A stretch of 53,237 bases of DNA. Source: Paracoccaceae bacterium (lineage in GTDB: Bacteria > Pseudomonadota > Alphaproteobacteria > Rhodobacterales > Rhodobacteraceae). Location of the stretch: NCBI GenBank assembly GCA_012270125.1, contig JAAXIY010000020.1, forward strand, positions 1 through 53,237. The letters run 5' to 3'. Numbering within the stretch: position 1 is the stretch's first letter; every line of letters begins with the position of its first letter. This document shows positions 1 through 8,694 of the stretch, piece after piece. The position numbers were made by a program, and so were the translations under genes. The notes beneath the pieces were generated by a model, which ran no database searches, was not told the origin of the DNA, and worked only from the letters and a program-made list of their open reading frames with translations.

Positions 1-488
1 CCAATGTTTTTGAGCTGTCTAAAAATTATTTAAAAAGTATGCCTAATAAAACTATCTTTCTATCGCCTGAAGAAATAGGCATGGAAAAATATTTGGCATT
101 TAAAAAAGCTAGTTTTAAAATATCAGGTCTTGCTTTGGCTGCATCGGGTACTGTTTCCTTAGAGTTGGCAGCGAATGGAACTCCAATGGTTATTGGTTAC
201 GATATGAATTATTTTTCCAGAAAAATAATTCAGATGTTGATGCGCACCGATACAGTTAATTTAGTAAATTTAATTACTGGCAATAGAAATATCCCTGAAT
301 GTATTGGTGCTAATTTTAATTCAGAAAACCTTTTTTTAGAAATGGTTCGAGTTTACTCAAATAACCAAAATCAAATTAAAGATTTTACCACCGCAATGGT
401 TTTATTGGGAGAAAATGACCAGCCACCAAATGTTAGGGCGGCAAATTCTATAATTAGGTTCTACAAAGACTTTAAAACGGTTCAATAA
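1..488 (+). CDS. lpxB: Lipid-A-disaccharide synthase, 3' end only
   Basis: The reading frame is open from position 3, so the gene continues off the left edge. About 161 C-terminal residues are visible. LpxB condenses UDP-2,3-diacylglucosamine with lipid X to form the lipid A disaccharide at the inner face of the inner membrane. The visible part carries the family's C-terminal signature: a glycosyltransferase-like SGTVSLELAANGTPMV stretch, then an IGY..N.......L.....V.LVNLI pattern and the P.C.G.NF segment. The ATG at 39 is internal and not the start. The 3' end overlaps the convergent IalB-family gene by 17 bases. Identification is by recognition of the family pattern in a partial protein. 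Confidence 0.88.
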   Translation, partial: NVFELSKNYLKSMPNKTIFLSPEEIGMEKYLAFKKASFKISGLALAASGTVSLELAANGTPMVIGYDMNYFSRKIIQMLMRTDTVNLVNLITGNRNIPECIGANFNSENLFLEMVRVYSNNQNQIKDFTTAMVLLGENDQPPNVRAANSIIRFYKDFKTVQ

Positions 489-1056
489 TATCAAACGCTG
501 CAGTAAACCCATCTAAAGACAAACTTAAGTTTATTGCAGTTTCTGGGCTTGATATATGCGTAATTGCAATTTCTGAAGACGATCCTTTTTTCATAGCTTC
601 TATATCTTCTTCCAATAAACCCATACGAACTAAACAACCATTTTTGTTACAAAAAGAAAAAGGAAACTCTTTTTTACTTTCTTCTGAGAAGGAAAAACGA
701 AACTTTTTTGTCAAAAGAGTTTCTAGCGGAACCATAACGTTTGCAGCAGCAACGGCAATCTCACCAGCAGGTAATTTAAAAATTGAAATATCTGCTATGG
801 GGTTGTTGTCATTTATAAAAAGAAGTTGTTGTATTTCACAACGGTCATCCTCTCCAGGATTACCTGTTACGCATCGAACGTTCCAGTCACCTTTAGTACC
901 AGCTAAATATATTTCACCAGGCTCTCTCATTGTTTCAAGCGGTTTACCTAATGATAATCCTGACGCTTCTTGTGATAAAGCAATAGTATTGGTCATGAAT
1001 AAAAACAGCCTACCATTAAAAAATAAGCTTTTTATTGTTGCTATGGTGGTTAACAA
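472..1056 (-). CDS. Invasion-associated locus B (IalB) family secreted protein
   Basis: This 194-residue protein has an N-terminal hydrophobic segment of about 25 residues ending near ALSQEA, which reads as a signal peptide. It is followed by the IalB pattern: a GDW.VRC motif, a second cysteine followed by QQ (C.IQQLLF), and a later C...GC pair. IalB-like proteins are periplasmic or outer-membrane-associated and widespread in alphaproteobacteria; outside Bartonella their function is not established. The start is a TTG at 1056 with an AAGGA ribosome binding site about 8 bases upstream. The next ATG would cut into the signal peptide. The gene converges on and overlaps lpxB by 17 bases. Confidence 0.75.
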   Translation of the reverse strand: MLTTIATIKSLFFNGRLFLFMTNTIALSQEASGLSLGKPLETMREPGEIYLAGTKGDWNVRCVTGNPGEDDRCEIQQLLFINDNNPIADISIFKLPAGEIAVAAANVMVPLETLLTKKFRFSFSEESKKEFPFSFCNKNGCLVRMGLLEEDIEAMKKGSSSEIAITHISSPETAINLSLSLDGFTAAFDIIEPF

Positions 1057-1127
1057 AATAATTATCCTTTTTGTTTTCTGTTTCTTAAAATAAATTCGTT
1101 CATTAATAGACTGTTAATTTACTAACT

Positions 1128-2000
1128 TCAATCGCGGGATTTCTTTTCAAACCTTGGGAGCATGGCAGAAAAATCTTTTCCAGACCCATCTTCTTCTTCA
1201 ACAAAAGTTTTATAAAGTTTCATTGCTAGGTTTCCCATCGGCGTATCTGCATCTACTGACTCTGCTGCGATTTGTGATAAAATCAAATCTTTCAACATTA
1301 GATCAGACGAAAAACCAGGTATATAATTATTATCAGCCGGGGAGTTAGGTCCAATGCCTGGGGCAGGGCAATAAGCATTCATTGACCAGCTGTAACCAGA
1401 AGAGGTAGACACAACATCAAACATGGATTGTCTATCCAAACCAAGTTTGTCAGCTAAAGAGAAGGCTTCACAGGTTGCAACCATCGTAGCTCCTAAAATC
1501 ATATTGTTGCAAACCTTTGCAGACTGTCCATTTCCAGAATTTCCACAATGAACAGCTTTTTGACCCATAATATCAAATAGTTTTTTAGCTCCATTAAATC
1601 CTTCCATTTGACATCCTACCATAAAGGTAAGCGTGCCCGCTTCAGCACCTCCTATTCCTCCAGAAACTGGAGCATCCAGTGGAATAATTCCGTAGCTTTC
1701 GGAAATTTCAGCTACGCTTTTGGCTGACTCTACATCGACTGTGGAACAATCTAGGAAAATTGATCCATGTCTCATGTGCTGAATAATTTTATTGGCTACT
1801 GACTTAAGTATTTCTCCGTTGGGTAGCATGGTGATGACTACGTCTGAATTTGACACGCATTCTTTTGAAGTTGATACTATTTTAACTTGATCCACTTTAA
1901 CTTCTTGAGTATCGAAACCAACGACTTCAAATCCAGCTTTTGCCAAGTTATGAGCCATTGGACCGCCCATATTCCCTAAGCCAATAAATCCAATTCTCAT
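1128..2000 (-). CDS. mmsB: 3-hydroxyisobutyrate dehydrogenase
   Basis: A 290-residue NAD-dependent dehydrogenase that oxidises 3-hydroxyisobutyrate to methylmalonate semialdehyde in valine degradation. The N-terminal Rossmann motif GFIGLGNMGGPMA starts at residue 4. The substrate-binding DAPVSGG...G segment and the catalytic-lysine region GNGQSAKVCNNM follow, in the order and spacing of the beta-hydroxyacid dehydrogenase family, and the length is normal. An AGGAG ribosome binding site precedes the ATG. It is the last gene of a four-gene operon read leftwards, 28 bases after the hydrolase gene. The adjacent valine genes favour this substrate over other members of the family such as tartronate semialdehyde. 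Confidence 0.93.
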   Translation of the reverse strand: MRIGFIGLGNMGGPMAHNLAKAGFEVVGFDTQEVKVDQVKIVSTSKECVSNSDVVITMLPNGEILKSVANKIIQHMRHGSIFLDCSTVDVESAKSVAEISESYGIIPLDAPVSGGIGGAEAGTLTFMVGCQMEGFNGAKKLFDIMGQKAVHCGNSGNGQSAKVCNNMILGATMVATCEAFSLADKLGLDRQSMFDVVSTSSGYSWSMNAYCPAPGIGPNSPADNNYIPGFSSDLMLKDLILSQIAAESVDADTPMGNLAMKLYKTFVEEEDGSGKDFSAMLPRFEKKSRD

Positions 2001-2028
2001 ATCAAAACTCTCCTGATTTTATAAAAAG

Positions 2029-3036
2029 TTATACTGGTTTTAGAAATTCATCTATTATTTCGTTAGGTACTGAACTTATTTCAAATTTCCATTTTGGATT
2101 TCTATCTTTGTCAATTATCGCTGCTCTAATACCTTCTTGAAAATTTCCATACTCTTGAGCCCTTGAAGTGAATCTATACTCTAAATCTAGAGCTTCTTCT
2201 ATTTTTGACTGGGGCGAAAGGCGTGAAAGCATTTCAATAGTGTAAGACATTGCCAATGGGCAATTTTTCTTAATTCGACTTAATGCACTAGTTGCAAATT
2301 GATTTTCAGATCTAGAAAGAAAATCTACAATTTTTACAAGGTTTTTTGAGGCAAAGGCAGTTTTAAGAAGTTGTTTATGATCAGCTAACTGGCTGAGACC
2401 TACATTTATTGGCTCTTTGTCTAATATTGAGCAATCCCCAGATCTTTCTAGTTTTTTGATTAAATCAGGCCATGTATCCTTAGGTATGTAAATATCTGCA
2501 AATCCAGCAACGATGGCATCTGATGCGCTCATTTGTGTTCCAGTTAATCCTAAAAAGTAACCAATATTACCCGGAGCTTTTGCTAATAAAAGAGATCCAC
2601 CAACATCTGGAACTAATCCGATACTGCACTCAGGCATGGCAATCTTGCTCGTCTCACATACTATCCGGTGAGACCCATGACATGAAATCCCAACACCTCC
2701 ACCCATTGTGTAGCCCTGCATGAAGGAAATGTACGGTTTGGGATAATTTGATATTAAGGCATTTAAACGATACTCATCAGCCCAAAATTTCTTTCCATAG
2801 CTGTAATTTTTACTTAGTCCTGCTTCATATAAATCTGAAATATCCCCACCTGAACAAAACGCTTTTTCTCCTAAAGCATCGATAATTACCAGTTCTACAG
2901 TTGGGTCATTTTTCCAATCAATTAAAGCTTTTTCAATTGCTAGACACATGTCGTATGTCATTGCATTTAAGGCTTCAGGTCTTTGTAGCGTTATTCGTCC
3001 AGCTTTTCCCTGTATTCTCAGATTTATGTCCGACAT
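2029..3036 (-). CDS. 3-hydroxyisobutyryl-CoA hydrolase (HIBCH type)
   Basis: A 335-residue crotonase-fold protein, longer than a typical enoyl-CoA hydratase (about 260), as expected for 3-hydroxyisobutyryl-CoA hydrolases. It releases CoA from 3-hydroxyisobutyryl-CoA in valine degradation, allowing the free acid to be oxidised by MmsB. Visible marks are the CoA-binding FCSGGDI segment, the oxyanion-hole GYTMGGGVG segment, and the catalytic pair in AMPE and PDVGG that distinguishes hydrolases from hydratases. The start lies 2 bases after the acyl-CoA dehydrogenase stop codon, which implies translational coupling. A hydratase activity is not excluded by sequence alone, but the motif set and operon favour the hydrolase. 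Confidence 0.9.
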   Translation of the reverse strand: MSDINLRIQGKAGRITLQRPEALNAMTYDMCLAIEKALIDWKNDPTVELVIIDALGEKAFCSGGDISDLYEAGLSKNYSYGKKFWADEYRLNALISNYPKPYISFMQGYTMGGGVGISCHGSHRIVCETSKIAMPECSIGLVPDVGGSLLLAKAPGNIGYFLGLTGTQMSASDAIVAGFADIYIPKDTWPDLIKKLERSGDCSILDKEPINVGLSQLADHKQLLKTAFASKNLVKIVDFLSRSENQFATSALSRIKKNCPLAMSYTIEMLSRLSPQSKIEEALDLEYRFTSRAQEYGNFQEGIRAAIIDKDRNPKWKFEISSVPNEIIDEFLKPV

Positions 3037-3038
3037 GA

Positions 3039-4175
3039 TTATGTTAGCATTTGGCGAGATATAATCAGTCGCATGATTTCGTTTGTTCCTTCGAGAATTT
3101 GATGAACTCGCAAATCCCGAACAATTTTCTCTATGCCGTAATCTGTTAAGTAACCGTAACCCCCATGAAGTTGAAGTGCTTCATTAGCAACCTCAAATGA
3201 TACGTCCGTTACGTATAGCTTAGCCATTGCGCAGAATTTTGAAGCATCATTTGCTTGGGTATCAAGCTTCCATGCAGCCTGGCGTAAGAATGTTCTTGCA
3301 GTTTGTAGTTTTACCTCCATGTCAGCTAACTTAAATTGAAGAGCTTGAAATTGATTTAAATTTTTCCCAAAGGCTTTTCGTTCATTCATGTAAGTCAAAG
3401 AGGAATCTAAGGCAAACTGAGCGCCTCCAAGTGCACTAGCTGCAATATTAAGTCGTCCACCGTCCAGACCTGCCATGGCGTAAGTAAAGCCGCATCCCTC
3501 ATCACCAATTAAATTATCGCTTGGTACGCGACAGTCGTCAAATTGAACTTGTGCTGTTGGTTGTGCTCGCCATCCCATTTTGTCTTCAAATGCTCCAAAG
3601 CTTAATCCGTCACTAGGGTCTTCAATTATGATAGCTGAAATGCCTTTTGGGCCATCCTCACCTGTTCTTGCCATGGTTAAATAGGCATTTGAGTAGGCCC
3701 CACCTGAAATAAAAGATTTTGTACCATTTAAGATAAAGCCCTCATTTGTTCGAGTGGCCTTAGTTTTGAGAGCTGAGGCATCAGATCCAGACCCAGGTTC
3801 AGTTAAACAATAACTGAATATCTTTTTCATACTGCAGAGATCTGGTAAAAAAGACTCCTTATTTTGATCGGAACCAAATTTATCAATCATTCCTCCAACC
3901 ATATTATGAATTGATAGAAAAGAGCCTACAGAAGGGCAGGCCATAGCTAAAGCTTCAAAGATAAGCGTTGCATCTAATCTGCTTAAGCCTGACCCCCCAT
4001 ATTCTTCTGATACATAAATACCTCCAAACCCAAGTTCAGAGATTTTGCCCCACAATTCTTTAGGAATTGTTCCTTGATTTTCCCACTGGATAGCAAAAGG
4101 GGCGATATTTTCTTGGCCAAAAGAGTAGGCAACATCAAAAATGGCTTCTTGTTCTTCTGAAAGTGAAAATTCCAT
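3039..4175 (-). CDS. Isobutyryl-CoA dehydrogenase (acyl-CoA dehydrogenase family)
   Basis: A 378-residue FAD-dependent acyl-CoA dehydrogenase, predicted to convert isobutyryl-CoA to methacrylyl-CoA. It has the signature CLTEPGSGSDA (about residues 122-132) and the second family signature QLHGGYGY near residue 335. The catalytic base is probably Glu362 in ILEGTNEIMR, the position used by straight-chain and isobutyryl-type enzymes rather than the isovaleryl type. Electrons would go to electron-transfer flavoprotein, which is not encoded here. It lies between mmsA and the hydrolase gene in the valine operon, which is the main reason for the isobutyryl assignment over a generic short-chain substrate. 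Confidence 0.88.
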   Translation of the reverse strand: MEFSLSEEQEAIFDVAYSFGQENIAPFAIQWENQGTIPKELWGKISELGFGGIYVSEEYGGSGLSRLDATLIFEALAMACPSVGSFLSIHNMVGGMIDKFGSDQNKESFLPDLCSMKKIFSYCLTEPGSGSDASALKTKATRTNEGFILNGTKSFISGGAYSNAYLTMARTGEDGPKGISAIIIEDPSDGLSFGAFEDKMGWRAQPTAQVQFDDCRVPSDNLIGDEGCGFTYAMAGLDGGRLNIAASALGGAQFALDSSLTYMNERKAFGKNLNQFQALQFKLADMEVKLQTARTFLRQAAWKLDTQANDASKFCAMAKLYVTDVSFEVANEALQLHGGYGYLTDYGIEKIVRDLRVHQILEGTNEIMRLIISRQMLT

Positions 4176-4198
4176 TTAGGATCCTAATATTGTAAAAG

Positions 4199-5698
4199 TT
4201 AATCCATTGGTTTGAAATTAAACTCACCGCCTTCTTTGATGCCAGACGGCCATCTAGAAGTTACAGTTTTCGTTCTTGTATAGAAACGAAATGCATCGGG
4301 CCCGTGTTGATTTAAATCTCCAAATACAGATTTTTTCCACCCTCCAAATGTGTGGTAAGCTAGTGGAACAGGAATTGGTACGTTTATACCTACCATGCCA
4401 ATATTAATTCTTGCCGCAAAATCCCGAGCCGTGTCACCATCCCGTGTAAATATTGCTGTACCATTGCCATACTCGTGATCCATAGCAAGTTTAATGGCTT
4501 CTTCATAACTTCCAGCTCTTACCGTTGATAAAACAGGGCCGAAAATTTCCTTTTTATAGATATCCATATCTGGCGTGACATTATCGAATAAATGTGGACC
4601 GACAAAAAAACCATTTTCATATCCTTGAAGGGAGAAGTCCCGACCATCCACAACTAACTTTGCACCTTGTTTAACACCACTCTCTACCAAGCCTAATATG
4701 TTTTGCTTAGCCGCCGACGTCACAACTGGGCCATAGTCTATTTCGTCACCAGCTGTGTACGGGCCTACTTGAAGCCGTTCAATTCTTGGAACGAGCTTTT
4801 CGACTAAGCGGTCTGCTGTTTCGTCACCTACAGGAACGGCCACAGAAATAGCCATACATCGCTCACCAGCAGCACCATAGCCAGCGCCCACCAATGCATC
4901 TGCTGCCAAATCCATATCTGCGTCTGGCATTACTATCATATGGTTTTTAGCTCCACCAAAACACTGAACGCGTTTGCCATTAGAGCAACCTTTTCCATAA
5001 ATATACTCAGCGATAGGAGTTGACCCAACAAACCCAATCGATTGAATGACTGGGTTATCAAGCATGGCGTCAACAGCAACTTTATCTCCGTTAACAACTT
5101 GTAAAACACCCTTTGGTAGACCTGCCTCTTCCATTAATTCAGCTAGCATCATTGGAACTGATGGATCTCTCTCTGATGGCTTCAAGATGAAAGCGTTCCC
5201 ACAAACAATAGCAGGGGCAAACATCCACATGGGTATCATAGCTGGAAAATTAAAAGGGGTTATACCACCACATACGCCGAGTGCTTGCCTCATTGAATAC
5301 ATATCTATTCCTGGACCAGCACTATCAGTAAATTCACCTTTAAGCATTTGAGGAGCGCCAATACAGTATTCGACAACCTCTAAACCTCTTTGTACATCAC
5401 CCTTAGCATCAGGAAATGTTTTTCCGTGTTCTTTACTTAAAGCTTCCGCGAGTTGATCCATATCTCTATTTAATAAATCAACAAACTTCATCATTACCCG
5501 GGCACGGCGTTGTGGGTTAACTGCTGCCCAATCTGGTTGAACTGATTGTGCGACCTGCACGGCCATCTGCATTTCTTCTTCTGATGCCAAAGGAACCTTT
5601 GCTTGAACTTCACCGGTTGCTGGATTGTATACGTCTGCAAATCTGCCTGATGAACCTTTAACATATTCACCGTTGATATAATGAGATAGCTCTTTCAT
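4199..5698 (-). CDS. mmsA: Methylmalonate-semialdehyde dehydrogenase (CoA-acylating)
   Basis: A 499-residue aldehyde dehydrogenase that converts methylmalonate semialdehyde, NAD and CoA into propionyl-CoA. The active-site cysteine is Cys281 in GAAGERCMA. Unlike hydrolytic aldehyde dehydrogenases, the glutamate region reads GGAKNHM, typical of the CoA-acylating MMSDH class. The length is right for the family. First gene of the leftward operon, with a strong GGAG ribosome binding site 5-8 bases before the ATG. The 272-base divergent region to coaD is the only place in the operon large enough for a promoter. The propionyl-CoA carboxylase genes that would follow metabolically are not in the window. 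Confidence 0.95.
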   Translation of the reverse strand: MKELSHYINGEYVKGSSGRFADVYNPATGEVQAKVPLASEEEMQMAVQVAQSVQPDWAAVNPQRRARVMMKFVDLLNRDMDQLAEALSKEHGKTFPDAKGDVQRGLEVVEYCIGAPQMLKGEFTDSAGPGIDMYSMRQALGVCGGITPFNFPAMIPMWMFAPAIVCGNAFILKPSERDPSVPMMLAELMEEAGLPKGVLQVVNGDKVAVDAMLDNPVIQSIGFVGSTPIAEYIYGKGCSNGKRVQCFGGAKNHMIVMPDADMDLAADALVGAGYGAAGERCMAISVAVPVGDETADRLVEKLVPRIERLQVGPYTAGDEIDYGPVVTSAAKQNILGLVESGVKQGAKLVVDGRDFSLQGYENGFFVGPHLFDNVTPDMDIYKKEIFGPVLSTVRAGSYEEAIKLAMDHEYGNGTAIFTRDGDTARDFAARINIGMVGINVPIPVPLAYHTFGGWKKSVFGDLNQHGPDAFRFYTRTKTVTSRWPSGIKEGGEFNFKPMD

Positions 5699-5970
5699 TT
5701 TTTTCTCCTCGCTTAGAAAAAGATATTAACGCTGTGGTAAAGATAGAACCAGAGGAAATATTTATTCGTAATATTGTTAATTTAAAAAAATTTTAATTTT
5801 AGCCTTCTTTTAATTTTTCTTGGTAATTAAACTCAAAGCATTTACAAAAATTGAAGCTAAACCTTACCATTTAAAATTTTATAAGAAAACACATTTTAAT
5901 CATCTTAAATTCACTATAAGAGTAATCCTGCAAGTCCTTTATTTTTAATTAAACGAGAAGGAAAACTTGA

Positions 5971-6471
5971 ATGCGTATCGGCCTATATCCAGGTACATTT
6001 GATCCAATTACTTTAGGTCATATAGATATAATAAGAAGAGCGTCTCTATTGGTTGATCGCTTAGTAATAGGTGTGGCTATTAACCGAGATAAAGCTCCTT
6101 TATTTACTCTCGAAGAACGGGTTGAAATGTTAGAAAAGGACTGTGCTGATCTATCCGAACAAACAGGAACAGAGATTATTGTTCATCCGTTTGAAAACCT
6201 ACTAATTAATTGCGCTCATGATGTTGGTGCTCAAGTAATTGTACGTGGACTAAGGGCTGTTGCAGATTTTGAATATGAGTTTCAAATGGTAGGCATGAAT
6301 AGATCGTTAGATAATTCTATCGAAACTGTCTTTTTGATGGCTGAGGCTAAGCATCAAGCTATAGCTTCGAAACTAGTGAAAGAAATAGCAAGATTGGACG
6401 GCGATATTTCTAAATTTGTCACGCCTCATGTTGCAAACAGATTATTAAACAAATTAAATATGTCTAATTGA
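5971..6471 (+). CDS. coaD: Phosphopantetheine adenylyltransferase
   Basis: A 166-residue cytidylyltransferase-fold enzyme for the fourth step of coenzyme A synthesis, joining ATP and 4'-phosphopantetheine to give dephospho-CoA. The nucleotide-binding motif GTFDPITLGHIDII (T.GH) is near residue 9, the RGLRAVADFEYE segment is near residue 90, and the KLVKEIA segment is near 132. The length is normal. An AGAAGGA ribosome binding site precedes the ATG. The 3' end lies 2 bases from the stop of the convergent gap gene. A possible TATAAG -10 box lies near 5916, with no clear -35. Confidence 0.95.
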   Translation: MRIGLYPGTFDPITLGHIDIIRRASLLVDRLVIGVAINRDKAPLFTLEERVEMLEKDCADLSEQTGTEIIVHPFENLLINCAHDVGAQVIVRGLRAVADFEYEFQMVGMNRSLDNSIETVFLMAEAKHQAIASKLVKEIARLDGDISKFVTPHVANRLLNKLNMSN

Positions 6472-6473
6472 CC

Positions 6474-7475
6474 TTACAGAAATTTTGCCATTTCCAAAGC
6501 TGTATCTGACATTCGGTTTGAAAAACCCCATTCATTATCATACCAACTTAAAACTCGTACCATATTATTTTGAAGTACTTTTGTCTGGTCTGCCGCGAAT
6601 ATTGAGGAATGTGGATCATGATTGAAATCCATTGATACCAATTTTTCTTTTGTAAAGCCCAGTATGCCTTTTAAATCGCTTAATGAGGCGTTCTCAATAT
6701 AAGAATTAATTTCACTCTCAGTGGTAGATTTCGAAGATTCAAATGTAAGATCAACAACTGAAACATTTGGAGTGGGTACCCTTATAGCAACACCATCAAG
6801 TTTGCCATCGAGTTCTGGCATTACTAACCCTACTGCACGAGCAGCACCGGTCGATGTTGGAATCATATTCATAGCTGCGGATCTCGATCGATATAAATCT
6901 GAATGCATTGTATCAAGAGTAGGTTGGTCTCCTGTATAGCTATGAACTGTAGTCATAAAACCTCTTATAATTCCAAGTTTTTCATGTAGAACTTTCACAA
7001 CTGGAGTTAAACAATTTGTTGTGCAAGAGGCATTTGAAACAATAAAATCATTTTCTGTAAGTGTTTGATGATTGACACCAAAAACAATTGTTTTATCGGC
7101 ATCCTTGCAAGGAGCTGAAACCAAAACTTTTTTCGAACCGTTTTTGAGATGTCTACCAGCTGTTTCTTTTTCATTAAAAATGCCAGTGCACTCAAAAGCT
7201 ATATCTACATCGTTCCAAGGAAGATCTTCCGGGTTTTTTAAAGCTGTCACTTTAATCGGTCCAGTTCCTGCATCTATAGTATTACTATCTACGGTGATTT
7301 TATTTGGAAATTTTCCATGAATACTATCATATTTCAGTAAATGTGCATTCGTTTCCACAGGTCCTAAATCATTAATGGCAACTACAGAAATATCTTTTCG
7401 CTTATTTTCTACAATTGCTCGAAGAATATTTCGACCAATACGTCCAAAACCATTAATTCCTACTCGAACAGTCAA
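6474..7475 (-). CDS. gap: Glyceraldehyde-3-phosphate dehydrogenase, NAD-type copy
   Basis: A 333-residue GAPDH. The N-terminal Rossmann motif is INGFGRIGR, the catalytic Cys151 lies in ASCTTNC, and the C-terminal WYDNEWGFSNR is present. Residue 36 is Asp (AINDL), the acidic residue that in NAD-specific GAPDHs holds the adenosine ribose hydroxyls, so NAD is the likely cofactor and glycolysis the likely main direction. The start is a TTG at 7475 with an AAGGA ribosome binding site 8 bases upstream; no ATG fits the family N-terminus. A perfect 12-base palindrome lies 31 bases upstream. The second gap gene follows 131 bases upstream in the same direction and aligns without gaps over at least the first 155 residues. 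Confidence 0.95.
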   Translation of the reverse strand: MTVRVGINGFGRIGRNILRAIVENKRKDISVVAINDLGPVETNAHLLKYDSIHGKFPNKITVDSNTIDAGTGPIKVTALKNPEDLPWNDVDIAFECTGIFNEKETAGRHLKNGSKKVLVSAPCKDADKTIVFGVNHQTLTENDFIVSNASCTTNCLTPVVKVLHEKLGIIRGFMTTVHSYTGDQPTLDTMHSDLYRSRSAAMNMIPTSTGAARAVGLVMPELDGKLDGVAIRVPTPNVSVVDLTFESSKSTTESEINSYIENASLSDLKGILGFTKEKLVSMDFNHDPHSSIFAADQTKVLQNNMVRVLSWYDNEWGFSNRMSDTALEMAKFL

Positions 7476-7505
7476 CTTTTATTTCCTTACAGGGTTTTAA
7501 AAATA

Positions 7506-7517
7506 GTTAGCGCTAAC
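7506..7517. promoter_or_regulatory. Perfect palindrome GTTAGCGCTAAC upstream of gap
   Basis: A perfect 12-base palindrome with the CG-centred layout of LacI-family operators. It sits 31 bases before the TTG start of the first gap gene, where a repressor or activator site would overlap the promoter. Two related sites lie upstream of the second gap gene (8695-8708 and 8725-8738). In Rhodobacter the LacI-family regulator CceR controls central carbon genes; that this is its site is an inference. Confidence 0.6.
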
Positions 7518-7606
7518 ATCGCACTTAAAGTTGAATTGTCAACTGAAAATTGATCATTTAAATGGAATTACAGAGCATCGTAAATTTATCAAAACGTAAC
7601 TTTTCT

Positions 7607-8614
7607 TTAACTCGATATAAGGCTACCCATTGTGGAAGCCACATCTGCCATTCTACATGAAAAAGCCCATTCATTATCGTACCAGGCTAAAACGCGAACA
7701 GTATATTTACCCACGACTTTTGTTTGCTCTGGGGCAAAAATACAAGAATGTGTTGTATGGTTGAAATCAATAGAAACTTTAGGTTCGGGATCATATTTCA
7801 AGACTTTTACCATGTCATTTAGTGCTGCTTTCTCAACCACAGAATTAACATCTTCAACGGTTACCGGAATACTTGCTTCGAAAGTCAAATCAACAGCACT
7901 TACATTCGGGGTAGGTACTCTGAGAGCCGTTCCATCTAATTTTCCGTGAAGTTCAGGTAGTACTTTTCCCAGTGCTCGAGCTGCCCCAGTAGAAGTTGGT
8001 ATCATTGACGATGCCGCTGCGCGAGCGCGATAAAGGTCAGCATGCCTTCTATCTAGTGTTGGTTGATCGCCGGTGTAACTATGAATTGTGGTCATTATTC
8101 CACGTTCAATACCAATATTGTCATTTAGCACTTTGGCCAACGGTGCAAGGCAATTTGTAGTACAAGAGCCGTTAGAAACAATTTTATCCTTATCCGTCAG
8201 TGATCTATGATTAACTCCGTAAACAATTGTTTTATCGACGTTATCAGCGGGTGCTGAAATTAATACTGACTTTGCTCCTTGTTGAATATGTACTTTAGAT
8301 TTTATTCCATCGTTAAATTTTCCAGTGCACTCAAGGACAACATCACAACCTGACCAATCCAGATCGTTTGGATCATACGATGAAAATACTTTGACGGGAC
8401 CATTGCCTATATCAAGATGGTCGTTTTCAACAGTTATTTCACCAGAAAATCTTCCATGTACACTATCATACTTTAATAGATGTGCATTTGTTTCAATCGG
8501 ACCTGTTGCGTTTATTTTGGTTACATGGATGTCATTTCTCGCACTTTCTGCAATATGCGAAAATGTACTTCTTCCAATCCGCCCAAAACCATTGATTCCA
8601 ACGCTAATTGACAT
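7607..8614 (-). CDS. gap: Glyceraldehyde-3-phosphate dehydrogenase, second copy (possibly NADP-using)
   Basis: A 335-residue GAPDH with INGFGRIGR, catalytic Cys151 in GSCTTNC and C-terminal WYDNEWAFSCR. The start chosen is the ATG at 8614, with a GGAG ribosome binding site about 8 bases upstream. A longer frame reaching 8692 would add 26 residues not found in the family. Position 36, Asp in the neighbouring paralogue, is Ala here (KINATG). Bacillus subtilis GapB, the NADP-dependent gluconeogenic enzyme, has Ala at the same place, so this copy may accept NADP. That is inference from one position. Upstream are transketolase, 161 bases away and co-directional, and two operator-like sites. Confidence 0.93.
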   Translation of the reverse strand: MSISVGINGFGRIGRSTFSHIAESARNDIHVTKINATGPIETNAHLLKYDSVHGRFSGEITVENDHLDIGNGPVKVFSSYDPNDLDWSGCDVVLECTGKFNDGIKSKVHIQQGAKSVLISAPADNVDKTIVYGVNHRSLTDKDKIVSNGSCTTNCLAPLAKVLNDNIGIERGIMTTIHSYTGDQPTLDRRHADLYRARAAASSMIPTSTGAARALGKVLPELHGKLDGTALRVPTPNVSAVDLTFEASIPVTVEDVNSVVEKAALNDMVKVLKYDPEPKVSIDFNHTTHSCIFAPEQTKVVGKYTVRVLAWYDNEWAFSCRMADVASTMGSLISS

Positions 8615-8694
8615 CTCGTAATCTCCAGTACACCCATTAGTTTGATACACCAAAAGACTAAAAGAAGAAAAGAATAAATGGATATAGTTCAATA

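Noticed and set aside
644-1093. Plus-strand open frame opposite the IalB-family gene
   Set aside because: It has no family resemblance and lies antisense to a gene with clear IalB motifs and a signal peptide; a shadow frame.
8615-8692. 26-residue N-terminal extension on the second GAPDH
   Set aside because: No family member has it, and the ATG at 8614 has a proper GGAG ribosome binding site; the extension is an accidental open frame.
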